From assembly GCA_023389275.1 (NCBI GenBank), contig JAEWEN010000119.1, positions 1 through 42,019 on the forward strand: a stretch of DNA of 42,019 nucleotides. The letters are read 5' to 3'. Positions 23,055 through 30,849 of the stretch are shown in pieces (position 1 is the first letter of the stretch; every line of letters starts with the position of its first letter). This DNA is from Bacillota bacterium (GTDB lineage: Bacteria > Bacillota > Clostridia > Clostridiales > Caloramatoraceae). The translations under genes and the position numbers were made by a program. The notes beneath the pieces were generated by a model that had not been told where the DNA came from, searched no databases, and was given only the letters and a program-made list of their open reading frames with translations.

Positions 23055-24695
23055 TTATTCAACTGAAATTATATAATAATATATCGGTTGTCCTCCATAG
23101 TTAAGGCTTACCTCAGCTAAAGGACATTTTTCTTTTATATATTCTTCAATTTTTAAAGCTTCTTCTTCTGATGTATCATTTCCATAAAATAAAGTTATTA
23201 TTTCACTATCTTCATCAGTCATAGAATCTAAAAGTGATTTTGCAACCTCTTCAATATTCTCTCCAGAATTCATAAGTTTACCTTCTGATATACCTATATA
23301 GTTTCCTTCTTTAACCTCAACATCATTAAAAACAGTATCTCTAACAGCATATGTTATTTGACCTGTTTTAACAGCTTCTATTATCTCTGTCATATCGCTT
23401 ACATTATCTTCAAAGCTTCTTTCAGGATTAAAAGATATTATAGAAGTAATACTTTGTGGTATTGTTTTTGTTGGTATTACAACAACATTTTTATCTGATA
23501 TATCTCTTGCTTGTTCTGCTGCCATAATAATGTTTTTGTTATTGGGGAATACAAATACATTGTCTGAATTAACAGAGTTTATAGCGTCTAATATATCCTG
23601 TGTACTTGGATTCATAGTTTGGCCGCCTTCAATTACAAAATCTACACCTAGATTTTTAAGAATATTTACTATTCCTTCTCCAGCAGCTACTGCAACCATA
23701 GCATACTCTTTCTTTTCCACTTCTTCTATATTTACTTTTGAAGCATTATTTTTCTCTTCTTCAGTAAAAATAATGTTTTCATGTTGTTCTCTCATATTAT
23801 CTATTTTTATTTTTGAAAGTTCTCCATATTTCATAGCCTTGTTTAAAACAGTTCCTGGTTCATTAGTATGAATATGTACCTTTATAAGCTGCTCTGTTCC
23901 AACAACAACTAAAGAGTCTCCAAAACTTAAAATTTCATCTTTAAACTCATCTGGATTTTTGTTTTCAGTTTTTATAAAAAACTCTGTACAATATCCAAAT
24001 TCAATATTATATGGTTCAGTTGAAACATTTTCTACAGGTTTAACTTCACTTTGTATAGATGCTTCACCTTTTGAAACTATTGTTCCTTGAAGTCTTTTTA
24101 TCATTCCAAGATAAATAAGGCAAAGTCCTTTTCCCCCTGCGTCTACTACTCCAGCTTGTTTAAGCGCTGGAAGCATGTCTGGAGTTCTTGAAAGGGTTTC
24201 TTCAGCCTTTTCATATACTTTAATTAAAAATTCTTCAAAATCTTCTGTTTCCTCTGCATATAGTAAAGCCTGTTCTGCTGATTCTCTAGCTACAGTTAAA
24301 ATAGTTCCTTCTGTTGGTTTCATAACTGCACGATATGCAGTTGCAACTCCTTCATTAAGAGCTTCTGCAAAAACATCAGTATCTATTTCTTTACTTTCTT
24401 TAAGTCTTTTTGATATACCTCTTAAAAGCTGTGATAAAATAACACCTGAATTACCACGAGCTCCCATTAAAGATCCTAAAGATGCTGCATTTGCTACATC
24501 TTCTATTGTGTCTTCTACTTCCTTAACTTCTTTTGCAGCTGACATTATAGTTGCTGACATATTAGTTCCAGTGTCTCCATCTGGAACTGGGAATACGTTT
24601 AAGGAGTTTACGTACTCTTTATTATTTTCTAACTCGTAGGCACCATTAATAATCATTTCCTTAAATAGTTGCCCACTTAGTGTGGTATATTTCAA
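23055..24695 (-). CDS. fakA: Fatty acid kinase subunit FakA (YloV, DAK2 domain)
   Basis: FakA is the ATP-binding kinase subunit that, with the fatty-acid-binding FakB (DegV family), phosphorylates exogenous fatty acids for phospholipid synthesis. The 546-aa product has an N-terminal DAK2 (DhaL-type) domain with NVFPVPDGDTGTNM (about 28-41), GARGNSGVILSQLLRG (78-93) and DAGGKGL, then a middle domain with VHIHTNEPG, then a DegV-like C-terminal domain with VAAGEGI and FPNNKN. Length is normal. Start is a TTG behind GGGAGGT. It follows yloU by 18 bp, a conserved pair. Confidence 0.93.
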   Translation of the reverse strand: MKYTTLSGQLFKEMIINGAYELENNKEYVNSLNVFPVPDGDTGTNMSATIMSAAKEVKEVEDTIEDVANAASLGSLMGARGNSGVILSQLLRGISKRLKESKEIDTDVFAEALNEGVATAYRAVMKPTEGTILTVARESAEQALLYAEETEDFEEFLIKVYEKAEETLSRTPDMLPALKQAGVVDAGGKGLCLIYLGMIKRLQGTIVSKGEASIQSEVKPVENVSTEPYNIEFGYCTEFFIKTENKNPDEFKDEILSFGDSLVVVGTEQLIKVHIHTNEPGTVLNKAMKYGELSKIKIDNMREQHENIIFTEEEKNNASKVNIEEVEKKEYAMVAVAAGEGIVNILKNLGVDFVIEGGQTMNPSTQDILDAINSVNSDNVFVFPNNKNIIMAAEQARDISDKNVVVIPTKTIPQSITSIISFNPERSFEDNVSDMTEIIEAVKTGQITYAVRDTVFNDVEVKEGNYIGISEGKLMNSGENIEEVAKSLLDSMTDEDSEIITLFYGNDTSEEEALKIEEYIKEKCPLAEVSLNYGGQPIYYYIISVE

Positions 24696-24713
24696 TGTCT
24701 GTACCTCCCTAGA

Positions 24714-25064
24714 TTAAACTCTAATACCTTGAACGTTTACTACTACCTTTGATACATTAAGACCTGTTAATGACTCTACAGTATATTTAACTTTTTGTAT
24801 TATGTTATCTGCTATAGTAGAGATTTTTGTTCCGTATTCAACAATTATATATAACTCAATTTTTATTGATTCTTCCTCTAGTGTAGTTTTTACACCACGA
24901 CCTAGATTTTCTTTTTTAAGAATCTCCCAAAGTCCATCGCTTACTCTTTTAGATGCCATACCTACAACTCCATAGCATTCAGTTGTAGCAACTCCTGCTA
25001 TGTCTGCAATTACATCTTCGCTGTATTCAATAAATCCGTTTTCAGTATTTGTGATTATCGCCAT
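24714..25064 (-). CDS. yloU: Asp23/Gls24 family protein YloU
   Basis: Asp23-family proteins are linked to envelope stress and lipid metabolism; YloU is nearly always upstream of yloV (fakA). The 116-aa product has the typical YSEDVIADIAGVATTECYGV start and the second helix-strand region IELYIIVEYGTKI followed by VSKVVVNVQGIRV. The start has GGGAGG 8 nt upstream. It is the first gene of yloU-fakA behind a sigma-A promoter, divergent from rpmB as in Bacillus. Confidence 0.94.
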   Translation of the reverse strand: MAIITNTENGFIEYSEDVIADIAGVATTECYGVVGMASKRVSDGLWEILKKENLGRGVKTTLEEESIKIELYIIVEYGTKISTIADNIIQKVKYTVESLTGLNVSKVVVNVQGIRV

Positions 25065-25124
25065 TATTATAACCTCCCTATGGTTTTTTTAAGGGATTTC
25101 ACCTTTTATAAAGTTCTTTATATA

Positions 25125-25153
25125 ATTTTATATTAAACCTTACATTTGTTCAA
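25125..25153 (-). promoter_or_regulatory. Sigma-A promoter for yloU-fakA
   Basis: On the minus strand TTGAAC (25148-25153), 17 bp, TAAAAT (25125-25130). The 262-bp divergent gap with rpmB (25065-25326) holds this promoter and the rpmB promoter; I see no riboswitch-like conserved core or other gene in it. Confidence 0.6.
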
Positions 25154-25241
25154 GCTAAATTATGTTTTATAAACGCTGTAAAGTATTTTACCTTTACAAA
25201 CTTCAAATATATATATATAATATATAATGTCATTAAATTTA

Positions 25242-25271
25242 TTGCAATGCTGTCATACATTATGATAAGAT
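25242..25271 (+). promoter_or_regulatory. Sigma-A promoter candidate for rpmB
   Basis: TTGCAA (25242-25247), 18 bp, TAAGAT (25266-25271). The start would be near 25278, giving a leader of about 50 nt before rpmB. The region is AT-rich and an alternative downstream start cannot be excluded. Confidence 0.45.
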
Positions 25272-25326
25272 ATATATGTTTGTATGAGGTATTTATTCGT
25301 TATAGAATGTAAGGAGGTGTTATACA

Positions 25327-25518
25327 ATGTCAAGAAAATGTGAAATATGCAATAAGGGACTATCATTTGGTATTCAATATAGCCACTCACATCGTAAGTC
25401 TAACAGAACTTGGGCGCCAAACCTAAAGAGAGTTAAGGCTGTTATAGATGGATCAACTAAAAGAGTTTACGTTTGTACAAGATGCCTACGTTCAGGTAAG
25501 GTTCAAAGAGCTCTTTAA
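25327..25518 (+). CDS. rpmB: 50S ribosomal protein L28
   Basis: L28 is a small protein of the 50S subunit. The 63-aa product has the typical MSRKCEICNKGLSFGIQYSH start and RTWAPNLKRVKA core. Two CxxC pairs (CEIC at 5-8 and CTRC near 52-55) show it is the zinc-binding C+ form. The ATG has an AAGGAGGTG site. It is transcribed against the two small genes that follow, as rpmB is against its thiN-side neighbours in Bacillus, and ends in a bidirectional terminator. Confidence 0.98.
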   Translation: MSRKCEICNKGLSFGIQYSHSHRKSNRTWAPNLKRVKAVIDGSTKRVYVCTRCLRSGKVQRAL

Positions 25519-25520
25519 TA

Positions 25521-25552
25521 AAAAAATGTGCTTTTTTTAGCACATTTTTTTT
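25521..25552. terminator. Bidirectional terminator between rpmB and the small membrane-protein genes
   Basis: A perfect 12-bp stem AAAAAATGTGCT (25521-25532)/AGCACATTTTTT (25539-25550) with a T6 loop. It has T runs on both strands, so it can end rpmB on plus and the 25556-25917 gene pair on minus. Confidence 0.88.
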
Positions 25553-25555
25553 AGT

Positions 25556-25735
25556 TTAACCAAAGTATGACCAAAATCCATAACACATAAGTCCTATTCC
25601 ACCTACTAATATCCATATCCAAAATGGAACAATTATAGAAAGCACCATACCAAGACCTATTAAACAAAGCGCTGGTGCAAGCCATTTTCTAATCAAACAT
25701 CCAAATAAACATCTAGGTACTCTTTTTTTAGGCAC
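25556..25735 (-). CDS. 59-aa membrane protein with a SpoVM-like N-terminus (at the spoVM locus)
   Basis: This short gene was read by hand. It starts at a GTG with AAAGGAGGGA 5-7 nt upstream and encodes 59 aa. Residues 3-20 are basic and contain KKRVPRCLFGCLIRKWL; two hydrophobic segments follow (about 19-36 and 38-57), separated by VPFWIW. The start can be aligned with Bacillus SpoVM KLPKFLGGIVRAML: Pro7 with Pro9, flanking R/K, then L, G, R and L with one inserted residue. It lies between thiN and rpmB, where Bacillus has spoVM. SpoVM itself is only 26 aa and has no membrane segments, so this would be an extended relative or an unrelated protein. It is 17 bp downstream of a paralogue at 25753. 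Confidence 0.7.
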   Translation of the reverse strand: MPKKRVPRCLFGCLIRKWLAPALCLIGLGMVLSIIVPFWIWILVGGIGLMCYGFWSYFG

Positions 25736-25752
25736 TTCTCTCCCTCCTTTAA

Positions 25753-25917
25753 TTAATTATATATATTAAAACCTAAAAATATTAATCCCGCTCCTATTAT
25801 TACAAACCATATCCAAACAGGAACCCAACATATTATCATTAAACACCCAAATATTATCATTAGAATAGGTAGAATCTTAGAAAACTTTACTTTATTAACC
25901 TTTTTATTTTTAGACAT
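25753..25917 (-). CDS. 54-aa small membrane protein, paralogue of its neighbour
   Basis: A short gene with an ATG 9 nt after AGGAGG encodes 54 aa. A basic N-terminus (MSKNKKVNKVKFSK) precedes two hydrophobic segments, ILPILMIIFGCLMIICW and FVIIGAGLIFLGF, joined by VPVWIW. The VPxWIW link and the following IGxGL can be aligned with the protein at 25556 (VPFWIW, GGIGL), so the two look like a tandem duplication. It lacks the Pro-Arg/Lys stretch of its neighbour. It follows thiN in the same direction across a 74-bp gap with an inverted repeat. Function unknown; sporulation or envelope is a guess from position. Confidence 0.7.
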   Translation of the reverse strand: MSKNKKVNKVKFSKILPILMIIFGCLMIICWVPVWIWFVIIGAGLIFLGFNIYN

Positions 25918-25940
25918 AAAAAAGTCCCTCCTAAGCGTCT

Positions 25941-25967
25941 TATATTATTTTATGCATAAATAATATA
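25941..25967. repeat. Inverted repeat ahead of the small membrane-protein genes
   Basis: TATATTATTT (25941-25950) and AAATAATATA (25958-25967) are perfect 10-bp arms around a 7-nt spacer; the middle also forms TTTATGCATAAA. No T run follows on the minus strand, so it is not a clear terminator. The minus strand contains CATAAAAT (25947-25954), a 7-of-8 match to a sigma-E -10 box, but I find no convincing -35 at 14-15 bp. Confidence 0.4.
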
Positions 25968-25991
25968 GTTGACACTTAAAAGAGACTACTA

Positions 25992-26630
25992 TTATATATT
26001 ATATTGTTTAATTACAATTAAAGCGCCTTTATCAATTTCTATGTAACATTTTTCTTCTTCCATTACATTACATGTACCAAAAACATTTCCAAAATCAAAT
26101 GAGGCTTTATTTAAAGTATATTTAAATCCTTTTAATGTAATTCCTTTTGTATTTTCTAAAAGAGGAAGTATAGATACTGTATCTCCAACTTTTCCACTTA
26201 TACTTAAAAAGTCACTGCATATATAAACATCTGCTGTTTCAGACACTATATAAGAATTTATGCCTTTTTGTATAGTTTTATATAAAAGATGAATGTTTCC
26301 AATATTATGGTCTAATCTATTTCCTATACCTCCTAAATAAACTATTTCTTCTGGTTTAAACTCTAGTGCTTTATTTAAACAAAGTTCTGTATCAACATAA
26401 TCTTTATCACATGGATATTTTTCTATTATACTTCCCTTTAATTTAAAATAATCTAAAACACTACTATCTATAGAATCTAAATCACCAATTATATATTTAG
26501 GAATATATCCTTCTCTATAAGCTATATTTGCTCCACCATCTGCTGCTATTAGCATATCTGCATCATCTATATGTTTTTTTATTTTACAAGATGATACTAT
26601 ATCTCCATTTACTAATATAACAACTTTCAT
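25992..26630 (-). CDS. thiN: Thiamine pyrophosphokinase
   Basis: ThiN makes thiamine diphosphate from thiamine and ATP. The 212-aa product has the catalytic-domain motifs ADGGANIAYREG, IIGDLDSID (about 47-55) and LGGIGNRLDHNIGNIHLL, then a C-terminal beta-sandwich thiamine-binding domain with SILPLLENTKGITLKGFKY. Length fits. It lies 1 bp after rpe and is the last gene of the rsmB-to-thiN series, as in Bacillus (yloS). Confidence 0.96.
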   Translation of the reverse strand: MKVVILVNGDIVSSCKIKKHIDDADMLIAADGGANIAYREGYIPKYIIGDLDSIDSSVLDYFKLKGSIIEKYPCDKDYVDTELCLNKALEFKPEEIVYLGGIGNRLDHNIGNIHLLYKTIQKGINSYIVSETADVYICSDFLSISGKVGDTVSILPLLENTKGITLKGFKYTLNKASFDFGNVFGTCNVMEEEKCYIEIDKGALIVIKQYNI

Positions 26631-26631
26631 A

Positions 26632-27282
26632 TTACTTTCCTATAGCTAAAAACTTTTTAACTGTTTCTTCTATGTTTTCAGCTCCAAATACAGCAGAACC
26701 TGCAACTAATATATCTGCACCTGCATTTAAAACATCCTTTGCATTATCTAGTTTTACTCCACCATCTACTTCTATTTCAATATTTAGATTTTTCTCATTT
26801 ATAATTGATTTAATTTCTCTTATTTTATCAAGAGCTGATGGTATAAAGCTTTGTCCTCCAAAACCTGGATTAACACTCATAACTAAAATCATATCTATAT
26901 CTTCTAGTACATATTTTATAGTACTAATATCTGTTGCAGGGTTTAGTGCTATTCCTGCTTTAATTCCGTGTTCTTTAATTTTTTGAATAGCTCTATGAAC
27001 ATGTTTTGTTGACTCAGCATGTATACATATAATGTCAGATCCAGCTTTTGCAAATTCATCTATATAAGCTTCTGGATTTTCAATCATAAGATGTACATCA
27101 AATACCATATTGCTTTTATTTCTTAATGAAGATACAACAAGTGGTCCTATTGTAATATTAGGTACAAAATGACCATCCATAACGTCTATATGAAGATATT
27201 GTGCTCCTGCGTTTTCTACTTTTTTTACATCTTCTATTAGATTTGAAAAATCAGCTGATAAAATTGATGGTGCTAATTTCAT
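26632..27282 (-). CDS. rpe: Ribulose-phosphate 3-epimerase
   Basis: Rpe interconverts ribulose 5-phosphate and xylulose 5-phosphate in the pentose phosphate pathway. The 216-aa TIM-barrel product shows LAPSILSADFSNL, YLHIDVMDGHFVPNIT with metal-binding His and Asp, FDVHLMIENPE, and MSVNPGFGGQSFIPSALDKI. Length is normal. Its ATG overlaps the rsgA stop by 1 bp, so they are translationally coupled; rsgA-rpe-thiN is a conserved series. Confidence 0.98.
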   Translation of the reverse strand: MKLAPSILSADFSNLIEDVKKVENAGAQYLHIDVMDGHFVPNITIGPLVVSSLRNKSNMVFDVHLMIENPEAYIDEFAKAGSDIICIHAESTKHVHRAIQKIKEHGIKAGIALNPATDISTIKYVLEDIDMILVMSVNPGFGGQSFIPSALDKIREIKSIINEKNLNIEIEVDGGVKLDNAKDVLNAGADILVAGSAVFGAENIEETVKKFLAIGK

Positions 27283-28154
27283 TATCTATTCCCCCTTTTG
27301 TTTGTCTCAAGTTCTTGAAGTATATTTATATATGCTTCATACCTTTCCCTAGGTATAACCCCATTTTCTACATCTTCTTTAACTGCACAACCAATTTCTT
27401 TATTATGCATACAAGATGTAAATTTACAATTCCCTAACTTAAACTCTTTAAAAACATACTGAAGATCACTTGGTTTTATAAAACTTAAGTCTATAGATGA
27501 AAATCCAGGAGTATCTACTATATAAGTATCCTTTGATATTTCTATTAACTGTGCATGACGAGTAGTATGTTTTCCCCTACTTATTTTTTTACTAAGCCCT
27601 CCTGTTTCCATTACTACATTTTCTTGTACACTATTTGATATAGTAGATTTCCCAACACCTGAAGGTCCTGCAAAAACTGAAATTTTACCTTTTAATCTCT
27701 CCTTTAATTCACTAAGACCTTCACCTGTTAAAGCATTTATTTTTAAAACCTCATATCCTATTTTTTCATATATAGCTTTAGCATTTTCAAATTCTCCCTC
27801 GTCTAAATCTGCCTTATTTAAACATATTAAAGAGTCTATTTCATAATGTTCTATTGCCATAAGAACTTTATTTAAAAAAGTATAATTTAAATCAGGATTT
27901 TTTAATGCAAAAACAACAACCGCTTGATCAACGTTAGCAACATTTGGTCTTATAAGAAGTGATTTTCTTTCATGTATTTCTTCTATGGAACCATGTAGTT
28001 CATCTATCATATTAATAGATACTTTATCTCCAACAAGTGGAGTAAGTTTAGATTTTCTAAACTTACCCCTTGCTTTACATTCTATAACTTCACCTGTTTC
28101 AATTTTTACATAATAAAAACCTGCTATTCCTTTTACTATTACTCCTTGGTTCAT
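27282..28154 (-). CDS. rsgA: Ribosome small subunit GTPase RsgA
   Basis: RsgA (YloQ/CpgA) is a circularly permuted GTPase for late 30S maturation. The 290-aa product has an N-terminal OB domain, then G4 CLNKADL, P-loop FAGPSGVGKSTISN and G3 DTPGFSS in permuted order. A C-terminal zinc finger has the pattern CKFTSCMHNKEIGC. I start at the ATG at 28154 (MNQGVIVKG), which has AAGGAG 6 nt upstream; the ATG two codons earlier directly abuts that site. It follows prkC, whose homologue phosphorylates RsgA (CpgA) in Bacillus. Confidence 0.96.
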   Translation of the reverse strand: MNQGVIVKGIAGFYYVKIETGEVIECKARGKFRKSKLTPLVGDKVSINMIDELHGSIEEIHERKSLLIRPNVANVDQAVVVFALKNPDLNYTFLNKVLMAIEHYEIDSLICLNKADLDEGEFENAKAIYEKIGYEVLKINALTGEGLSELKERLKGKISVFAGPSGVGKSTISNSVQENVVMETGGLSKKISRGKHTTRHAQLIEISKDTYIVDTPGFSSIDLSFIKPSDLQYVFKEFKLGNCKFTSCMHNKEIGCAVKEDVENGVIPRERYEAYINILQELETNKRGNR

Positions 28155-28169
28155 ATACATCTCCTTTTA

Positions 28170-30119
28170 TTATTGATTTTGCGGCTTTTTGTCAGTTTTA
28201 TCCCCTTGATTTGAATTACTTTCTCCACTTCCATTTTCTGGTTTAGTATTTTCATCTTTATTTTGATCCTCTTTATCCTCGTCTACTTTATCGTTTGTAC
28301 CGCCTTCATCCTTATCTTTTTCTTCAACTTTATTAATAATAATATCTATTGAACTTCCTTTTTTCACAGAAGTTCCACCTGATATAGTTTGTTCTAAAAC
28401 AACGTTATTAGGATATGCTGGATTTGAACTATATCCTATACTACCAATAGTAAGGCCAGCATTTTTTATAGCACTTTTCGCCTCATCTAAAGTTTTTCCA
28501 ACAAGTGAAGGAACCTTTGAAAACTTAATTTCTGGACCCTTACTAATAACAACATCTATTTTACTTCCCTGTTCTACTTCAGTTCCTTCTTTTTCAGATT
28601 GCTCTATTACAAGTCCTGCTCCTACATCTGAGCTATATTCTCTAGTTACATCTCCAAGTAAAAGATTTTTCTCAATAAGCTGTCTTTCCGCTTCTTCAAC
28701 TGTAATACCCTCTATATTTGGAACCTGTACTGTTTCTTTACCTTTACTTATTGTTAAAGTAACCTCACTTTTTTCTTTAACAGGCATTCCTTCTGCTGGG
28801 TATATATCAACTACTAATCCTGCCTTCTCATCACTTTCTACTTCTTTTGTTTTAACAACAAGCTTTCCTGCTGCAAGTTTTTGAGTTGCCACTTCCTTAG
28901 TTTCACCTATTACCTTTGGAATTATAAATTCTTTTGGAGTGTTTCCCATCCACATAGCAAAGGCTCCAACTATTCCTAGTATAAATAGTGATAGTCCTAT
29001 TACAGTTCCTACAATAGCTTTTCTTCTTTTTCCTACTTTACCCTTAGACTTTTCCTTAAGCTTTTTCTTTCTTTGAAATTTATACTTATCTTCCTCAATA
29101 TCCTCTTCAACTTCTTCTTCAAAGTCCTCAAAATCATTAATTATATCTTCATCATCTATAATTTCTTCTTTAGGCTTATTGTATTTGCTTGTATCTATTT
29201 TCATAGTTCTATCATTCATAGCTTTTTCAAGTTCCTCTAAAGGTATTATTCTAGTACCTTCAATTTCTGAAGAAAAAAGTCCTACTCTTGTATTAGGAGA
29301 TTTTTGAACTATATTAATATCATTTATCATATCTGTTAGATTTTGATATCTTTTTAAAGGATCTTTTTGTGTACACTTAACACATATATCACAAACACCT
29401 TTTGGTATACCTTCTTTTATTTCACAAGGATTTTTTATTTCATCTTGTATATGTTTAATTGCAATAGATATAGGACTATCTCCTTCAAAAGGTAGCTGTC
29501 CTGTTAAAAGCTCATACATAACTATTCCTATAGAATATATGTCTGTTCTATTATCTGTAAAGCTTCCTTTAGCCTGTTCTGGAGAAACATAATGCACTGA
29601 TCCTAAAACTGTTTTAGTATTTGTCATTGTAGATGCTGTAGATGCTCTAGCTATACCAAAATCTGCAACTTTAACTAATCCTTCTTCTGTTATAAGTATG
29701 TTTTGTGGTTTTATATCTCTATGAACAACACCATTTTTATGTGCATGCTCTAGTGCTTTTGCGATTTGCTTTATTATATCAAGGGTTTCTTTGTAATCAA
29801 GGCTCCCTTTCTTTTTAATATAATCTTTAAGATCTATTCCCTCAACATACTCCATTACAATATAGTTTAGTCCATCTTCATTTCCTACATCATATACATT
29901 AACTATATTTTGATGTGAAAGACTAGCTACTGCTAAAGATTCACTTCTAAACTTTTTAAGAAAGTCTTCATCACTCATATATTCTGGCCTTAAAACCTTT
30001 ACAGCAACATATCTATTTAAAAGTTCGCACTTTGCTTTATATACAAGTGCCATACCTCCGTCTCCAACTTTTTCAAGTAAAGTGTATCTATTTCCTAATT
30101 TTTTATTAATATTATGCAT
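28170..30119 (-). CDS. prkC: PASTA-domain Ser/Thr protein kinase PrkC (StkP/PknB family)
   Basis: PrkC is a membrane eukaryotic-type kinase that senses muropeptides and, in Bacillus spores, promotes germination. The 649-aa product has a kinase domain (1 to about 270) with VAVK Lys41, HRDIKPQN (133-140), DFG (153-155) and activation-loop threonines in TMTNTKTVLGS. A very acidic stretch (317-345), a basic stretch (350-367) and one membrane segment (about 368-390) follow. Outside are three PASTA domains (about 398-463, 468-533, 537-604) and a Lys/Asp/Glu/Asn-rich tail (605-649). I start at the ATG at 30119 with AGGAGG; it overlaps stp by 8 bp. Position 30140 lies deep inside stp. Confidence 0.97.
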   Translation of the reverse strand: MHNINKKLGNRYTLLEKVGDGGMALVYKAKCELLNRYVAVKVLRPEYMSDEDFLKKFRSESLAVASLSHQNIVNVYDVGNEDGLNYIVMEYVEGIDLKDYIKKKGSLDYKETLDIIKQIAKALEHAHKNGVVHRDIKPQNILITEEGLVKVADFGIARASTASTMTNTKTVLGSVHYVSPEQAKGSFTDNRTDIYSIGIVMYELLTGQLPFEGDSPISIAIKHIQDEIKNPCEIKEGIPKGVCDICVKCTQKDPLKRYQNLTDMINDINIVQKSPNTRVGLFSSEIEGTRIIPLEELEKAMNDRTMKIDTSKYNKPKEEIIDDEDIINDFEDFEEEVEEDIEEDKYKFQRKKKLKEKSKGKVGKRRKAIVGTVIGLSLFILGIVGAFAMWMGNTPKEFIIPKVIGETKEVATQKLAAGKLVVKTKEVESDEKAGLVVDIYPAEGMPVKEKSEVTLTISKGKETVQVPNIEGITVEEAERQLIEKNLLLGDVTREYSSDVGAGLVIEQSEKEGTEVEQGSKIDVVISKGPEIKFSKVPSLVGKTLDEAKSAIKNAGLTIGSIGYSSNPAYPNNVVLEQTISGGTSVKKGSSIDIIINKVEEKDKDEGGTNDKVDEDKEDQNKDENTKPENGSGESNSNQGDKTDKKPQNQ

Positions 30120-30837
30120 CTTTCTCCTCCTTTCTTGCAATTACAATGGAAATATTATCTTTTCCACCTCTTTCATTTGCAAGATTTAAAAGACACTCTG
30201 CTTGATTATCATTATTTTTAACTATTTGAAAAATTTCATCATCACTTACGTGTCTTGTTAATCCATCACTACAAATAATTAAAATATCACCACCAAGCAA
30301 GTGTTTTTCATATGTGTCTATAACTATATATTCATCTGTTCCAACTGCTCTTGTTATAAAGTTTTTCATAGGATGTATTTCTGCTTCTTCCTTTGTAATT
30401 GCTCCTTTTTTCAAAAGTTCATTTATATAAGAGTGATCTTCTGTAACTTGGGTTAAGTTGTTATCTCTTAAAATATACGCTCTACTATCTCCTACGTGAC
30501 CTATATATATATTATTATTATATATAACAGATAATGTAATTGTTGTTCCCATACCCTTTAAGTTATTATTATCTAATGCTTTTTTATATATTTTTTTATT
30601 TGCATCTAAAATACAATCTCTAACAAGCTCATCTATATTAGAATATGCATGAAAATTATTTTCTACGTACATTTTTATAGAGTTTACCGCAATCTCACTT
30701 GCAACTTCTCCCCCATTATGTCCACCCATTCCATCGGCTACAATTAAGAGACTATAATTATCATTTTCCAAAACTAAAATACTATCTTCGTTTAAATCTC
30801 TTACCATACCAGTATGGGTAATAGCTTTAACTTTCAT
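30112..30837 (-). CDS. prpC: PP2C-type protein phosphatase (PrpC/Stp)
   Basis: This phosphatase removes phosphate from targets of the adjacent PrkC kinase, including PrkC itself. The 241-aa product has the PP2C metal-binding motifs RDLNEDS (about 13-19), VADGMGGHNGGEVAS (33-47), GHVGDSRAY, an SDGL motif (ICSDGLTRHV) and a final GGKDNISIVIA. Length is normal for the family. It overlaps prkC by 8 bp, the standard coupled phosphatase-kinase pair, and is 12 bp after rlmN. Confidence 0.97.
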   Translation of the reverse strand: MKVKAITHTGMVRDLNEDSILVLENDNYSLLIVADGMGGHNGGEVASEIAVNSIKMYVENNFHAYSNIDELVRDCILDANKKIYKKALDNNNLKGMGTTITLSVIYNNNIYIGHVGDSRAYILRDNNLTQVTEDHSYINELLKKGAITKEEAEIHPMKNFITRAVGTDEYIVIDTYEKHLLGGDILIICSDGLTRHVSDDEIFQIVKNNDNQAECLLNLANERGGKDNISIVIARKEEKDA

Positions 30838-30849
30838 TAAACCACCTCA

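Noticed and set aside
24175..24639. Plus-strand open frame of 154 codons antisense to fakA
   Set aside because: Serine-rich reverse reading of a clear DAK2 coding region; no start signal.
25065..25326. Possible riboswitch or extra RNA in the yloU-rpmB gap
   Set aside because: No conserved riboswitch core, T-box or tRNA-like fold was recognisable; the gap is explained by two divergent promoters.
30120..30140. Longer prkC start (MQERRRK)
   Set aside because: It would lie 29 bp inside prpC and contains the ribosome binding site used by the ATG at 30119.
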